Shown here piece after piece: positions 33,590-42,121 of a DNA stretch of 64,000 bases (positions within the stretch are counted from its first letter, which is position 1; each line of letters begins with the position of its first letter). Below the pieces are notes generated by a model. The model saw nothing but the letters and a program-made list of their open reading frames with translations, was not told where the DNA came from and did no database searches. The DNA comes from a virus, in IMG/VR virus record IMGVR_UViG_3300005264_000830, positions 1 through 64,000 of that record; one strand, given 5' to 3'. The translations under genes and the position numbers were made by a program.

Positions 33590-33978
33590 TGGCAGATATT
33601 ACAAATATACAGATGTCAGGACTATCTCCTGGGAATACATATAAAATTAAAGTACCTATCAAAAAAGATCTTGGAACAGGGTATTCTCCAAAAACAGGTA
33701 ATGTTGAGTTAGATAACAAAACATATGAATTAAAAGTCGGATTTTTATTAGTAAATGAGGAGAGTGGTATAGGTGAACTATTAGATAATTATCCAAACGA
33801 GGTGGCGATAGATTATAAACCGTTATTATATGGGGAGTCAACTATATATTTTTATGCTAGTACAGGAGAAATCATACGTTTTGGAATTATGCCTACAGAA
33901 GTACATGATCATTCTAGTATAGTGACAGGTGGACCAGCATATGGTACATACTTCACTGATTTAACTGAGGAGACTTAA
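33589..33978 (+). CDS. Small baseplate/spike-associated protein
   Basis: A 129-residue protein overlapping the previous stop by one base. Beta-rich, with a conserved-looking C-terminus (MPTEVHDHSSIVTGGPAYG, about 98-116). His/Asp/Gly-rich 'HDHSS' segments of this kind occur in small baseplate or spike proteins of large phages. A single D-H pair is not enough to claim metal binding. It belongs to the hub cluster 31025-33978 and probably assembles with its neighbours. Confidence 0.4.
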   Translation: MADITNIQMSGLSPGNTYKIKVPIKKDLGTGYSPKTGNVELDNKTYELKVGFLLVNEESGIGELLDNYPNEVAIDYKPLLYGESTIYFYASTGEIIRFGIMPTEVHDHSSIVTGGPAYGTYFTDLTEET

Positions 33979-33980
33979 TT

Positions 33981-34580
33981 ATGTCGGAAGTATGTTGTAA
34001 TTTAGTAGGAAATTTTGATGATGTGGGGTTTAATCTTCCAGGAGGTTGTTTTATATCAGTAAATAATAATATAAATACTGAATATGGTAATTTCCAATGT
34101 GATAATTTAGATACTAGTGGTTACACGGTTGGTTCTTTAAATTTGTCAGCCTATATAGACCCACCAGACGTATACTCAGGCTGTGGTGGAAGGGCAGGAG
34201 TACAAATACTTTGGTTACGTAAATATAATTGTAGTATAGATAGGCTTCATTTTATATACGCTGGAGAAGGTCGTTCGTTTAGATCTACAGGTGCGGAAAA
34301 TTTTGTCACACTAAATACAGAGTTTACTAAACGTACTAAGATAATAAATGCATCTTCCCAATCAGGACCAGGTGCTTTATATACTGATAATGAACAAATA
34401 GAAGGATTAGGTATGACCTTCAGTAAAGGACCTATTACATTTGATACTTCTTCATCAGAAGGCTGTACTTTAGCTAATATGGGAATAGGAACAGGGAGTT
34501 ATTATTTACAGAATTTTAATATGGAATTAGTTCCAGGGTCAATTCCAGTAGTTAATTACACTTTTGCGTATTTACCATAA
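33981..34580 (+). CDS. Cys-containing structural protein of unknown function
   Basis: A 199-residue protein with a GAGGAG site at 33967-33972. Beta-rich, with Cys near the N-terminus (VCC), mid-protein (FQCDN, SGCGG, YNCS) and C-terminus, and several Gly/Ser turns. No catalytic motif is seen. The length, the NLSAYIDPP and VNYTFAY strands, and the place among baseplate genes fit a minor tail or tube-initiator protein. I do not recognise the family. Confidence 0.4.
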   Translation: MSEVCCNLVGNFDDVGFNLPGGCFISVNNNINTEYGNFQCDNLDTSGYTVGSLNLSAYIDPPDVYSGCGGRAGVQILWLRKYNCSIDRLHFIYAGEGRSFRSTGAENFVTLNTEFTKRTKIINASSQSGPGALYTDNEQIEGLGMTFSKGPITFDTSSSEGCTLANMGIGTGSYYLQNFNMELVPGSIPVVNYTFAYLP

Positions 34581-34593
34581 GGAGAAAATATAA

Positions 34594-34878
34594 ATGGCAC
34601 ATTATCAAGGTAAAAATTATAAATTAAGAACTAGTAATCCTATGCCTACTTCTACACGAGGTCATTTTGTTTTACATACTTTTATGGCAGCTTTACAGGA
34701 TTCTGATATAGAAACATGTACTGATGAATTACCATCTTCTAGTGATTTTGTTGGACAGGGTGGAAATTTAACTTCTGCTAACTTCTCCAGGCTTCCAATT
34801 GGAGGAGGAGGGTTATTCCAAGGAAAAACATCAGATGTGGAAACATATGATGAAGAAGGTGTGTGGGGGTTTAATTAA
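34594..34878 (+). CDS. Small protein of unknown function
   Basis: Predicted 94-residue protein with an AAGGAGA site just after the previous stop codon. It contains a Gly-rich stretch (PIGGGGLF, about 68-75) and a low-complexity Thr/Ser region. No family recognised. Spacing and direction place it in the same operon as the structural genes, so a minor virion or assembly role is likely. Confidence 0.6.
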   Translation: MAHYQGKNYKLRTSNPMPTSTRGHFVLHTFMAALQDSDIETCTDELPSSSDFVGQGGNLTSANFSRLPIGGGGLFQGKTSDVETYDEEGVWGFN

Positions 34879-34880
34879 TA

Positions 34881-35114
34881 ATGACAGATTTTATTGAATG
34901 TGAATCATTAAGTATTAGTTATAATGAAATGGGTATAGCTACTATTACATACACTGTAGTTTCAGATAATAGCAGTATACCTTCATCGGTTGGAAATAGT
35001 ATCAGTGTGGGGGGTCTTAATTTCAGTGGTTTTATAACAAATTTATATCAGCAACCTATTCCAAACACTGAAAATTGGTATACAACTAATGTAACTATGG
35101 TTGCAGTTTCATAA
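34881..35114 (+). CDS. Small beta-rich protein of unknown function
   Basis: Predicted 77-residue protein starting two bases after the previous stop, with only a weak G-rich site upstream. It contains alternating strands (IATITYTVVS, SISVGGLNFSGFITNLY) typical of a small beta sandwich. NWYTTNVTM near the C-terminus suggests a tail-accessory or tube-capping role, but no family is recognised. Confidence 0.6.
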   Translation: MTDFIECESLSISYNEMGIATITYTVVSDNSSIPSSVGNSISVGGLNFSGFITNLYQQPIPNTENWYTTNVTMVAVS

Positions 35115-35125
35115 GGAGAAATATT

Positions 35126-35350
35126 ATGGCATGTGGTGGATGTGGTAGGAGAAGAGTACCTCCAAATACTAATGTAACTTCGTCAAAAGATTATGATTTG
35201 GCAGGAGGAATGGATATAAGAAGTCTTAATGATAGACAAATAAGAGCTAGATTAGAAGTATTTAAACGCAAGTTTTGTAATGGGTGTAATATTAGGTATG
35301 AATGTGATTATACATCCTATTTAAATTGTAAGGGGTTACATAAAAAATAA
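35126..35350 (+). CDS. Small Cys-rich, probably zinc-binding protein
   Basis: Predicted 74-residue protein with an AAGGAG site. It begins MACGGCGRRR, giving a CxxC at residues 3-6. The C-terminal third carries four more Cys (FCNGCNIRYEC, then LNC). A CxxC plus a C-x2-C-x5-C cluster is consistent with a small zinc-binding fold. It is very basic, so binding to nucleic acid or to an acidic virion protein is possible. No family recognised. Confidence 0.6.
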   Translation: MACGGCGRRRVPPNTNVTSSKDYDLAGGMDIRSLNDRQIRARLEVFKRKFCNGCNIRYECDYTSYLNCKGLHKK

Positions 35351-35385
35351 TAATGTAATCTATTAATAACTAGGAGGAATTTATT

Positions 35386-36069
35386 ATGTCAATGACAGTT
35401 GTTATAGGTGCTGGTACTACAGCATCATTAGATGGAGGTACTGGTTACTGTATATTGTCCGCACAATGGGGCTTCAATCCAGGTAGACAAGACGCTTTCT
35501 GTTTAGGTGAATGGGAACCAAGTCCAGATCATGTAGTGTATAAACCTACACAGACTTTAAGTTTAACTTTATACGCTCCAGGGCCATCAAACAAATCAAT
35601 ACCAGCGACTACTGATTGTAATGATGCAGACACTATTTCTGCTTCGGTTGCCCCAGCTGCTTGTGACGGTGCCATAGATAATATAGCTGGGGATTGGTTT
35701 ATCCAATCATTTAGTTATACAAAAGAAAGTAGAGATCAAGCTGGACAGGAAAGTTGGTCCTTGATAAAATATAAAGGGGATGTTGCAACTTTTTTAACTT
35801 CTCAAGGAGTTCCATCTGAAAGAATTGCAACTCCTACTTTTATTTCTAGGGGAATCACAATGGGTGAAGCTACGGATGAAACACAAGCAGGTATAACTTT
35901 TTCAAGTACATTTGCAAGAGCACAAACTGGAAGTGTGTCTGCTGGAAGTATGGGCAAAGCATCAGAGGTAATATACGGGTCGGTATCTGAAGTAGGAGGA
36001 GGAAGTTCTGATTCTGGGTTTGTCGGAACAGGAAGTGCTTCAATACCTTACACACCTAATTATATTTAA
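35386..36069 (+). CDS. Minor tail-tube-like structural protein
   Basis: A 227-residue protein behind one of the best ribosome-binding sites in the window (TAGGAGGAA), suggesting high expression. It is beta-rich and Gly/Ser/Thr-rich. Features include a segment GTGYCILSAQWGFNPGRQD (about 18-36), an FIQSFSYTKE-like strand near the middle, and a Gly/Ser-rich flexible tail (about 180-227). The order 'QSFSYTKESRDQ...GQESWSL' resembles tube-like or adaptor proteins where a strand precedes a conserved Gln/Glu turn. No definite family. Confidence 0.4.
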   Translation: MSMTVVIGAGTTASLDGGTGYCILSAQWGFNPGRQDAFCLGEWEPSPDHVVYKPTQTLSLTLYAPGPSNKSIPATTDCNDADTISASVAPAACDGAIDNIAGDWFIQSFSYTKESRDQAGQESWSLIKYKGDVATFLTSQGVPSERIATPTFISRGITMGEATDETQAGITFSSTFARAQTGSVSAGSMGKASEVIYGSVSEVGGGSSDSGFVGTGSASIPYTPNYI

Positions 36070-36088
36070 AAAAAAGGGAAAAAAGCAT

Positions 36089-36523
36089 ATGACAGTGTTT
36101 TTATTATCAGAACAATTTAGATTAGAGCTACGATGGCAAGAAGTTTTGTATGAACGAGATGGGGAATGTAAATTAATAAACGCTTTTTTTACTGGACCTG
36201 TAATACAGATAGCTCAAAAGATTAATTCTAATGATTACATGTTATTGGATTTTTATTCACAGTATTTACATTTAGTGAATAATGTATATGTAGCAAATTT
36301 TTCTTGGAAAGAGGTTACTTACAGTGAAGATGGTAAAATAGTATTTTTAAAAAATGCCTTACTGAGTCATAGGAGTGAATTAAATACCGCTCCAAACTTA
36401 AAAAGTGATGATTATTTCGTAATAGATACTAGTGATCATGTAATTGAAAAACATAGTGCTAATTTAGTTTATAAAACTTATCTAATTAATAATGATAATA
36501 TGAGGTATAATTTTAATAAATGA
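36089..36523 (+). CDS. Protein of unknown function
   Basis: Predicted 144-residue protein from ATG 36089. The frame is open to ATG 36020, but that start lies inside the previous gene, while ATG 36089 follows an A/G-rich site. The sequence is beta-rich with two similar halves: RLELRWQEVLYERDGECKL (about 11-29) and a second 'WKEVTYSEDGK' strand-turn (about 73-83), each followed by a hydrophobic segment and a 'N-[SL]-[NK]-x-DDY' turn. That suggests an internal duplication. It overlaps the next gene by four bases (ATGA). No family recognised. Confidence 0.6.
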   Translation: MTVFLLSEQFRLELRWQEVLYERDGECKLINAFFTGPVIQIAQKINSNDYMLLDFYSQYLHLVNNVYVANFSWKEVTYSEDGKIVFLKNALLSHRSELNTAPNLKSDDYFVIDTSDHVIEKHSANLVYKTYLINNDNMRYNFNK

Positions 36524-37011
36524 GTTGTAAAGACAAATATTGTATAACAGTTTCAGGAACTACTAATGAAGAGATCTGGAAAGAAATTAGATCTTTAGTA
36601 GGTGGAACTAATGTAGGTACAGATTCTGAAGTATTAATGAATTCTGAAATAAATGATTATAATTTATGGGTTGCAGATAATTGGCCCGTATCATTTGATA
36701 AATGGTTAATTTGGAGGATTAGAATAGGGACTACTAGTTATGGAAATCTTCCAAGGGACAAAAAACATGATGATAAAGTAGGGCACTGTTACGCCCCATG
36801 TCCTTATAGTATTCAAAGTACTGATTTGAGGACTAGACATTTATTAAACTTAACTGAAATAGAGGCTCTTCCCACTAAAGTAGATCATGAAATTGCAGGA
36901 ACCACTTATTATATGAAAACATCTAGTAGAGGAAGTAAATGGGGATTTGAGTGTACTTATATAGGGTGTACACATTATATATTATATGGCAAAAAGTATT
37001 TTTATACTTAA
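36520..37011 (+). CDS. Protein of unknown function, Cys/Trp-rich
   Basis: Predicted 163-residue protein starting at ATG 36520 inside the previous stop (ATGA), so translationally coupled. Rich in Trp and Cys (for example FDKWLIWRIR about 59-68, HCYAPCPY about 89-96, FECTYIGCTHY near the C-terminus). The CxxxC and CxxxxC pairs could bind metal or form disulphides outside the cell. I recognise no family. Context suggests a small virion protein. Confidence 0.6.
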   Translation: MSCKDKYCITVSGTTNEEIWKEIRSLVGGTNVGTDSEVLMNSEINDYNLWVADNWPVSFDKWLIWRIRIGTTSYGNLPRDKKHDDKVGHCYAPCPYSIQSTDLRTRHLLNLTEIEALPTKVDHEIAGTTYYMKTSSRGSKWGFECTYIGCTHYILYGKKYFYT

Positions 37012-37046
37012 AAGAAATAGATTTTAATTAAAGGAGGAAGTAATAA

Positions 37047-38027
37047 ATGGCAATTAACATAGATACACAAAATTTAGAATTATATCCAGGAACAACAAAA
37101 CGAGTATCAATAGATTTAGATAGTATGGTAATTATTGGTGCTGAAGGCGACGAAACCTTTACATTAAATGTCGCTACTAGTGCTTATAGTGATAATACTA
37201 ATAGAACTAATATACCTGATTTATATATTACTAATATGAAAACAGGATGGATTAAGAGCTCTGGTTTTGCTGGTAGTTCAGGTAAATATTATTTGAATGC
37301 AACACACAACAGTTTAAAAGTAAAATTAGATGCGACTGTTAGTGGTAATGACGGTAATGGTTATTATACAATTAGCCTTACTCCGAATGACGATGATACT
37401 CCAGTACCTGGGGAAGTTGTAGCCGCAGAATTAGAAACAAAAATAAGAGCTCTTGCTCCTATTTTAGCAACTGCAGACACAGGATTTACTACTGCATATA
37501 GAAATGCATCTGTAGAATATAAGAATGGTAAATTTTGGGTGGTTTCTGGCAGTGTTGGAAACTATTATTCAGGTAATTTACGTTCATCTGTTGATATAAT
37601 TCCAGCAACTGTTAATGATTGTTCTACAGAATTAGGTTTTGATTTACCAACATCTAGTCATTTTTTAGCAAACGTTGCAGTAAAAGAAACATTGTTAAAT
37701 TCTAGTTACACTGCTGATACTGATACATTAAGTGTAAATACAGGCACAGGTGCTACTGCAGGAATGGCATTTATGATAACTGATGGAACAAATTCAGACT
37801 ATTTTACAGCGTTGTCTGGAACAACTGATTCTAGTATAACAGTGGCTACAGAATCTACTAATGGGTTTATTGGTATAAATAATTCATATACTGGAGGGGC
37901 TGCTAGAATTCAATTATTGAAAGAACAAGACCCTGAAAGTATTCCTAATAGTTGGTATACTTCTATAGATCAATTAGTACGTTATGGTATTAAAGCAATG
38001 GTAAATCAAATAGATTACAGTAGTTAA
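37047..38027 (+). CDS. Structural protein with hook/sheath-like domain
   Basis: A 326-residue protein behind a strong AAAGGAGG site. Residues about 120-200 have the pattern 'VAAELETKIRAL...VEYKNGKFWVVSG...SSVDIIPA...ELGF': a helix, two strands and a final LGF. I associate this small domain with flagellar hook-associated and tail structural proteins. Versions recur in the products of 49809-51386 and 58215-64000. Residues about 215-290 form a second unit with AGMAFMITDG and SITVATE strands, also recognisable in the protein at 39624. A fibre, decoration or baseplate role is likely. Confidence 0.5.
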   Translation: MAINIDTQNLELYPGTTKRVSIDLDSMVIIGAEGDETFTLNVATSAYSDNTNRTNIPDLYITNMKTGWIKSSGFAGSSGKYYLNATHNSLKVKLDATVSGNDGNGYYTISLTPNDDDTPVPGEVVAAELETKIRALAPILATADTGFTTAYRNASVEYKNGKFWVVSGSVGNYYSGNLRSSVDIIPATVNDCSTELGFDLPTSSHFLANVAVKETLLNSSYTADTDTLSVNTGTGATAGMAFMITDGTNSDYFTALSGTTDSSITVATESTNGFIGINNSYTGGAARIQLLKEQDPESIPNSWYTSIDQLVRYGIKAMVNQIDYSS

Positions 38028-38047
38028 TATGACAAAAAGGATTATGA

Positions 38048-38467
38048 ATGCAAGAAAAAGGGTTTTGGAATATATTATGTACCGAATTTAATTATAGGTT
38101 ATATGCTGGTGTGCCGGTGCTAGGACATGGGAATTTATACGACACTATGGATTCAGAAATCATGCATTTTGTTCCAGCTATAAATGAATCCATAGCATTA
38201 GGAATAGTTACTGGAGGATTTTTATCTGGTTATAAAGGTTGTGTACTAATGGATGCTAATAATTTTGATTTGATATTACATCAATTCAAACAATTTAATA
38301 TTATGTTTAATATACCTGTACTATTTATTGTAACTGGAGGTTATAATCCATTAAATTTACATAAATTCGAATTTAATAATGATTTAACTATTTTAAATAA
38401 AATAGATTTTTATATGAAAAAATATAATAAATCGTCCATTTTAGTGTATAATGAGATTGTATTATGA
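38048..38467 (+). CDS. TPP-enzyme PYR-domain-like protein (sulfopyruvate/phosphonopyruvate decarboxylase-like)
   Basis: A 139-residue protein resembling the N-terminal pyrimidine-binding (PYR) half of sulfopyruvate and phosphonopyruvate decarboxylases. The key segment is HFVPAINESIALGIVTGGFLSGY (written here as key residues: N46, E47, then A-L-G-I, then G-G-F-L-S-G) followed by CVLMDANN. The catalytic Glu that activates thiamine pyrophosphate (TPP) is E47. A PVLFIV strand follows (about 95-100), as in the family. The partner half is the next gene, overlapping by four bases, which mirrors split enzymes such as ComD/ComE. An enzyme pair inside a tail module is odd. It could be an accessory metabolic enzyme or a repurposed structural fold. 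Confidence 0.6.
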   Translation: MQEKGFWNILCTEFNYRLYAGVPVLGHGNLYDTMDSEIMHFVPAINESIALGIVTGGFLSGYKGCVLMDANNFDLILHQFKQFNIMFNIPVLFIVTGGYNPLNLHKFEFNNDLTILNKIDFYMKKYNKSSILVYNEIVL

Positions 38468-39090
38468 AAACAACTTTAAAGAAAGTATTAATGTATTATG
38501 ATTCAATATTAACAGACAATGATATTGTATTTTATATAGGAAAAAATATTTATAATGAAGCGTCTAGCAATAAGTTAGTAGGTAGATATTATGTAGATAA
38601 TGAATCGATAGATTATTTTTCAATAGTGTTGGGGTTGGCTATGACAACTACTAAAAGAGTAATTATTATATTTGAAGATTCTTATTTATTAAGATATTTT
38701 AATACACTTTTACAAGCTGGGGTCAGTAAACTTACAAATTTATTTTTTGTTGTACTTATTACAAATAAATATGTACACTCAATAAAACAATCTACTATAT
38801 TTAGCTTTTTAAAGTCGAGTAAAGGAGTTTTATTTGAGGCTGGATTTTTAATTCATACTTATACAAAATTTTTTAATAATAAAAGTTCTTTGAAACAACT
38901 TAAAGACACTTATAATAGAATTAAAGGACCAGCAATAGGAATAATTTATATAGAGAACAATAAATTAAGTAAAATATCAAACGATCATGAATTTAAGTTT
39001 GATGAATTTATAAAATTTATTAGAACGGATAATGAAATTATTAATAAAATTAATACTGATGTAGTATTAGTATTAAAGGGAGAAAAATAA
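38464..39090 (+). CDS. TPP-enzyme PP-domain-like protein, partner of the preceding gene
   Basis: A 208-residue protein resembling the pyrophosphate-binding (PP) half of the same decarboxylase family. It has a helix 'FSIVLGLAMTTTKRVIIIF' followed by EDSYLLRYFNTLL and LTNLFFVVLITNKY. The family's GDG-x(24-28)-NN metal/TPP motif is degenerate: GDG reads EDS (D72 kept) and NN reads TN (N101 kept). KQSTIFSFLK and an E-A-G-F segment follow, matching the 'Q-x-T ... GF' part of ComE-type proteins. The changed motif suggests weak, altered or lost catalysis, although D72 and N101 could still hold Mg. The ATGA overlap with the PYR-like gene implies a complex. Confidence 0.55.
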   Translation: MKTTLKKVLMYYDSILTDNDIVFYIGKNIYNEASSNKLVGRYYVDNESIDYFSIVLGLAMTTTKRVIIIFEDSYLLRYFNTLLQAGVSKLTNLFFVVLITNKYVHSIKQSTIFSFLKSSKGVLFEAGFLIHTYTKFFNNKSSLKQLKDTYNRIKGPAIGIIYIENNKLSKISNDHEFKFDEFIKFIRTDNEIINKINTDVVLVLKGEK

Positions 39091-39102
39091 TTATTATAAT
39101 CA

Positions 39103-39618
39103 ATGGCACATATATTTGTAAAAAATAGTTTAAATACTTCCAAAGCTGCTAAAGTAGATATAAATTTTCCAATATTTGTCACTACTGATTCGGATGGTGA
39201 TCCTATATGGGTATTGGAAACTGCCACTACTTATCCTTCCGCAAGTGGGTCAGAGATACTACCTACATATATAAATAAAGCTACAGAGTTTGAAAATTTA
39301 GATGAGGCTGTAGCAGAAGCAGTTTCAGAAATTGCAAAACAGATAGATTGGTTACCTTTAGTAGACGACACTGCTCCTCCATATGTAACAGAAGTACGAC
39401 CTACAGTGAGTGGTGTATCAATAGCTTCAAATATTTATATAGATATACAAGAAGATGCCCCATCAGCTGGCATAGATTTATCAGAAATGAAAGTGATACT
39501 TAATAATGGGACTATTGATATAGATATAACAGATGATTGTATTACTACTGGAAATCCTTTTATGTATAATATACATTGGGAACCATCGGAGCGATTAACT
39601 AGACACTATGAGGAGTAA
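39103..39618 (+). CDS. Structural protein with C-terminal Ig-like strand region
   Basis: A 171-residue protein with a weak ribosome-binding site, perhaps depending on upstream translation. N-terminal half acidic and partly helical (AVAEAVSEIAKQIDWL, about 67-82). From about residue 88 the sequence DDTAPPYVTEVRP...SNIYIDIQED...GIDLSEMKVILNNG follows the pattern of a bacterial Ig-like domain, where 'D-x-x-P-P-x-V' starts the domain and 'G-I-D' plus 'V-x-[LV]-N' ends it. A similar segment occurs near the C-terminus of the protein at 42122 (about 780-830). Likely a fibre or adhesin component. Confidence 0.5.
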   Translation: MAHIFVKNSLNTSKAAKVDINFPIFVTTDSDGDPIWVLETATTYPSASGSEILPTYINKATEFENLDEAVAEAVSEIAKQIDWLPLVDDTAPPYVTEVRPTVSGVSIASNIYIDIQEDAPSAGIDLSEMKVILNNGTIDIDITDDCITTGNPFMYNIHWEPSERLTRHYEE

Positions 39619-39623
39619 TTTTT

Positions 39624-40874
39624 ATGGCAGATAAAGACAATTTAAATTTTAGAAAACCACACATGACTTTTGTAGAAGGATATTTTTATATGTTTGACGA
39701 TGATTCAGACATGCTTCTTCAAAAAACGGACGATGGTGTAACATCTTTTTCGTACCCGTTTGACACATTAATGACTGGAGTAGCTTCAAGTATTGAACAT
39801 GACGGTATAAATTTTTGGAGTATGGAAACGGGCGGGACAGCTAATACTAAATTAATTAAACGATGGAGAATTGAGAATTATACATGTAAGTTAAAGGATG
39901 AAATTACCTTAAGTAACCCTGTTCATTATTTTAATGCAAATACATTTACTGTAGAACATTACCATTGTACCATTAGTGGCGGATATTCTGCAGGAGATAC
40001 AATTATAACTACTAATAATGTAGGGATTCTTCCTGGTGAATTGTTGGCCGGTATGGCTGTTACTATTGGTCCAAATTCTTCAGGTGAATTAGAAACAATT
40101 AATGTACAGCATGTAAGCGGAGAAATTATTACAATAGCAGATCCATTAGTTAATAATTATTCTAACGACGATCCATTATTATTTTATAATTATTTATGGG
40201 TATTTAACAATTCACATGGAACTGACTCCTCTACAGGGTGTTTATATAAACTTAATGCTTATTCTGGATCGATAATAGCACAGTACCCTGGCGGGGTATA
40301 CAAAGGAATTATGGCATCAACTTTTGCTGAAATCACACATTTTACATCATTAGGGGTAGTAGATTCGTTGATGTATGTAAAAGCAAGTAACTTACTTTTT
40401 GTGGACATAAACTCTGCATCTTTAGACTACCATGGGTCAATGGCTATGGATACAATAGATGATAATGAAATAGATATTCTAGAAGTGTATGATTTGGCAG
40501 TATATAATAAAAATCTGTATAGATTACAAAGGTCTATGACATATTTTGGAAATACTTATTCTTTTAGTCAGTATAATTATCAAGCTGCAACATTTAATTC
40601 GATGGTGGCATCTATTAGTATGGTCACATCTCCTAATGTTATTGCTGCAAATGAAGTGAGTATATCAGAAATAACTGCTAGAGTAAGAGATCAATTTGCA
40701 TTACCAGTAGTTGGAAGGTTAGTGTACTTTGAGGTAGAGGCTGGATCTGGAGGATCTATTGTTACCGGGCAAACCATTGTTAATACAGATTCTGATGGGA
40801 AAGCGTTATCATCATATAGGGCAGGGGATACAGCAGAACTGGTAGTTATTAAAGCAAGAGTTGACCAAGTGTAA
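39624..40874 (+). CDS. Adhesin-like tail protein, tandem paralogue 1
   Basis: A 416-residue protein, first of three adjacent relatives. Shared plan: an N-terminal 'G-x-x-Y-x-F-D' strand, then 'DGINFWSMETG' (about 59-69), 'KRWRIENYTC' (about 79-88), a G-x-x-I-x-I unit in the middle (about 120-190), a propeller-like region with NLYRLQ (about 300), and a C-terminal Ig/invasin-like domain (about 328-416) with the hallmark 'A-R-V-R-DQF'. Ig-like ends of this type are common on phage proteins facing the cell surface, so host adhesion or decoration is likely. The order N-propeller-Ig repeats in the next two genes, so the cluster grew by duplication. Confidence 0.6.
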   Translation: MADKDNLNFRKPHMTFVEGYFYMFDDDSDMLLQKTDDGVTSFSYPFDTLMTGVASSIEHDGINFWSMETGGTANTKLIKRWRIENYTCKLKDEITLSNPVHYFNANTFTVEHYHCTISGGYSAGDTIITTNNVGILPGELLAGMAVTIGPNSSGELETINVQHVSGEIITIADPLVNNYSNDDPLLFYNYLWVFNNSHGTDSSTGCLYKLNAYSGSIIAQYPGGVYKGIMASTFAEITHFTSLGVVDSLMYVKASNLLFVDINSASLDYHGSMAMDTIDDNEIDILEVYDLAVYNKNLYRLQRSMTYFGNTYSFSQYNYQAATFNSMVASISMVTSPNVIAANEVSISEITARVRDQFALPVVGRLVYFEVEAGSGGSIVTGQTIVNTDSDGKALSSYRAGDTAELVVIKARVDQV

Positions 40875-40892
40875 TAGGAGGAAGGGTTTTGT

Positions 40893-42110
40893 ATGGGCAA
40901 AGAAAATATTAAATTTTCAAGAAAAAATATAGCTATACAGGATGGTTACTATTATTATTTTGATGAACGAAACGATACACTATATAAAAAAGTAAGTAAT
41001 GGTAAAACAGCTTTTACCTACCCACTAGAACCACCGTTAGGGACTAAACAAGTTGAATCCCTTAATTATGATGGATACTATTTTTGGACTCTTCAAGAGG
41101 GAACTACTTCAGAAGATGTTGTTGTAAAAAAATGGAAAATAGAAAATTTTATTTGTATTTTGGCAGACACTTTTGACTTCATTCATGATTCTAGCAATAA
41201 ATATGATTGCCCATCATTCTCGTTAGAATATTATAATACTACATTATCCTACGAGCTACCTTCTCATTCAACAGAATTAACAGTAAGTACTTTTGGGGAT
41301 AAGATTGAATCAGGGACTGTTCTAACTTTAGGCCCGAACGCTGCAAATCAATACGAAGATGTTACTGTCACAGGAACTTTAGGTGTAAATGGCCGTTTTG
41401 GTTTGGATTTTTATACATCTCATTCTTATAATAGTGGCACACCTATTTATTTCTCTAAAAATTTATGGCTTGTTAATCACTTTATTTATACATCTACTGG
41501 AGGTGCTTTATATAAAATTAATTTACCAAATAAACACCAGGAATATGTATTAGAAGATTCTGATTTAGAATTAGCTGAAGCAAGTTGTTTTTATAATACT
41601 GTCGATAATCAGTATATACTTTTTCCAGTAGGAAATGTATTACGATTTTTTAATATTAACACTTTAGTTGTAGAAAAGTCAATGTTAATGGATAACATAA
41701 GAACTAATCAGTCGACTATTATTCCTATATATGCTTTAAAGGTAGTAGATGGATCTTTATATAGGCTACAAGAGGAAGCTACTTATTTTAGTCAGAATAA
41801 TAGTTTTTCATCGTACAATTATCAATTATCGCCTTTACGTCCTTTTGTGGACTCTGTGACCATAGATGTCGCGCCAAAAATTCTACCTTCAAATGGAATG
41901 AATATAGCGGACGTGGTGGCTGTAGCAAGAGATCAATTTGATGACCCAATACAAATTAAACCTATGTTATTTTGGGATACAGATAGTACGGGCTTTATGA
42001 CTATAATAAATACTTATACTAATTTATATGGGGTGGCCAGGTCATATTATAATGCAGGGGTTATACCTAGTACAGTAACTATAGCTGCTAAGGTTACTCA
42101 ATATGATTAA
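40893..42110 (+). CDS. Adhesin-like tail protein, tandem paralogue 2
   Basis: A 405-residue relative of the previous protein behind AGGAGG. Matching landmarks: ENIKFSRKNIAI near the N-terminus, YDGYYFWTLQEG (about 49-60), KKWKIENFIC (about 71-80), LYRLQEEA (about 289-296), and the C-terminal Ig-like domain (about 315-405) with VVAVARDQF. Sequence divergence from its neighbour is large although the landmarks keep their order, so the duplication is old or surface-driven. Probably forms or decorates the same appendage. Homo- or hetero-oligomerisation cannot be decided from sequence. Confidence 0.6.
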   Translation: MGKENIKFSRKNIAIQDGYYYYFDERNDTLYKKVSNGKTAFTYPLEPPLGTKQVESLNYDGYYFWTLQEGTTSEDVVVKKWKIENFICILADTFDFIHDSSNKYDCPSFSLEYYNTTLSYELPSHSTELTVSTFGDKIESGTVLTLGPNAANQYEDVTVTGTLGVNGRFGLDFYTSHSYNSGTPIYFSKNLWLVNHFIYTSTGGALYKINLPNKHQEYVLEDSDLELAEASCFYNTVDNQYILFPVGNVLRFFNINTLVVEKSMLMDNIRTNQSTIIPIYALKVVDGSLYRLQEEATYFSQNNSFSSYNYQLSPLRPFVDSVTIDVAPKILPSNGMNIADVVAVARDQFDDPIQIKPMLFWDTDSTGFMTIINTYTNLYGVARSYYNAGVIPSTVTIAAKVTQYD

Positions 42111-42121
42111 AGGAGTTATTT

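Noticed and set aside
36020-36088. ATG 36020 as start of the 36089 gene
   Set aside because: It lies within the coding end of the preceding gene. ATG 36089 is the first start after that stop.
38029-38047. Small alternative starts at 38029 and 38044 ahead of the PYR-like gene
   Set aside because: They are in other frames that stop quickly. ATG 38048 follows an AAGGA site and gives the homologous product.
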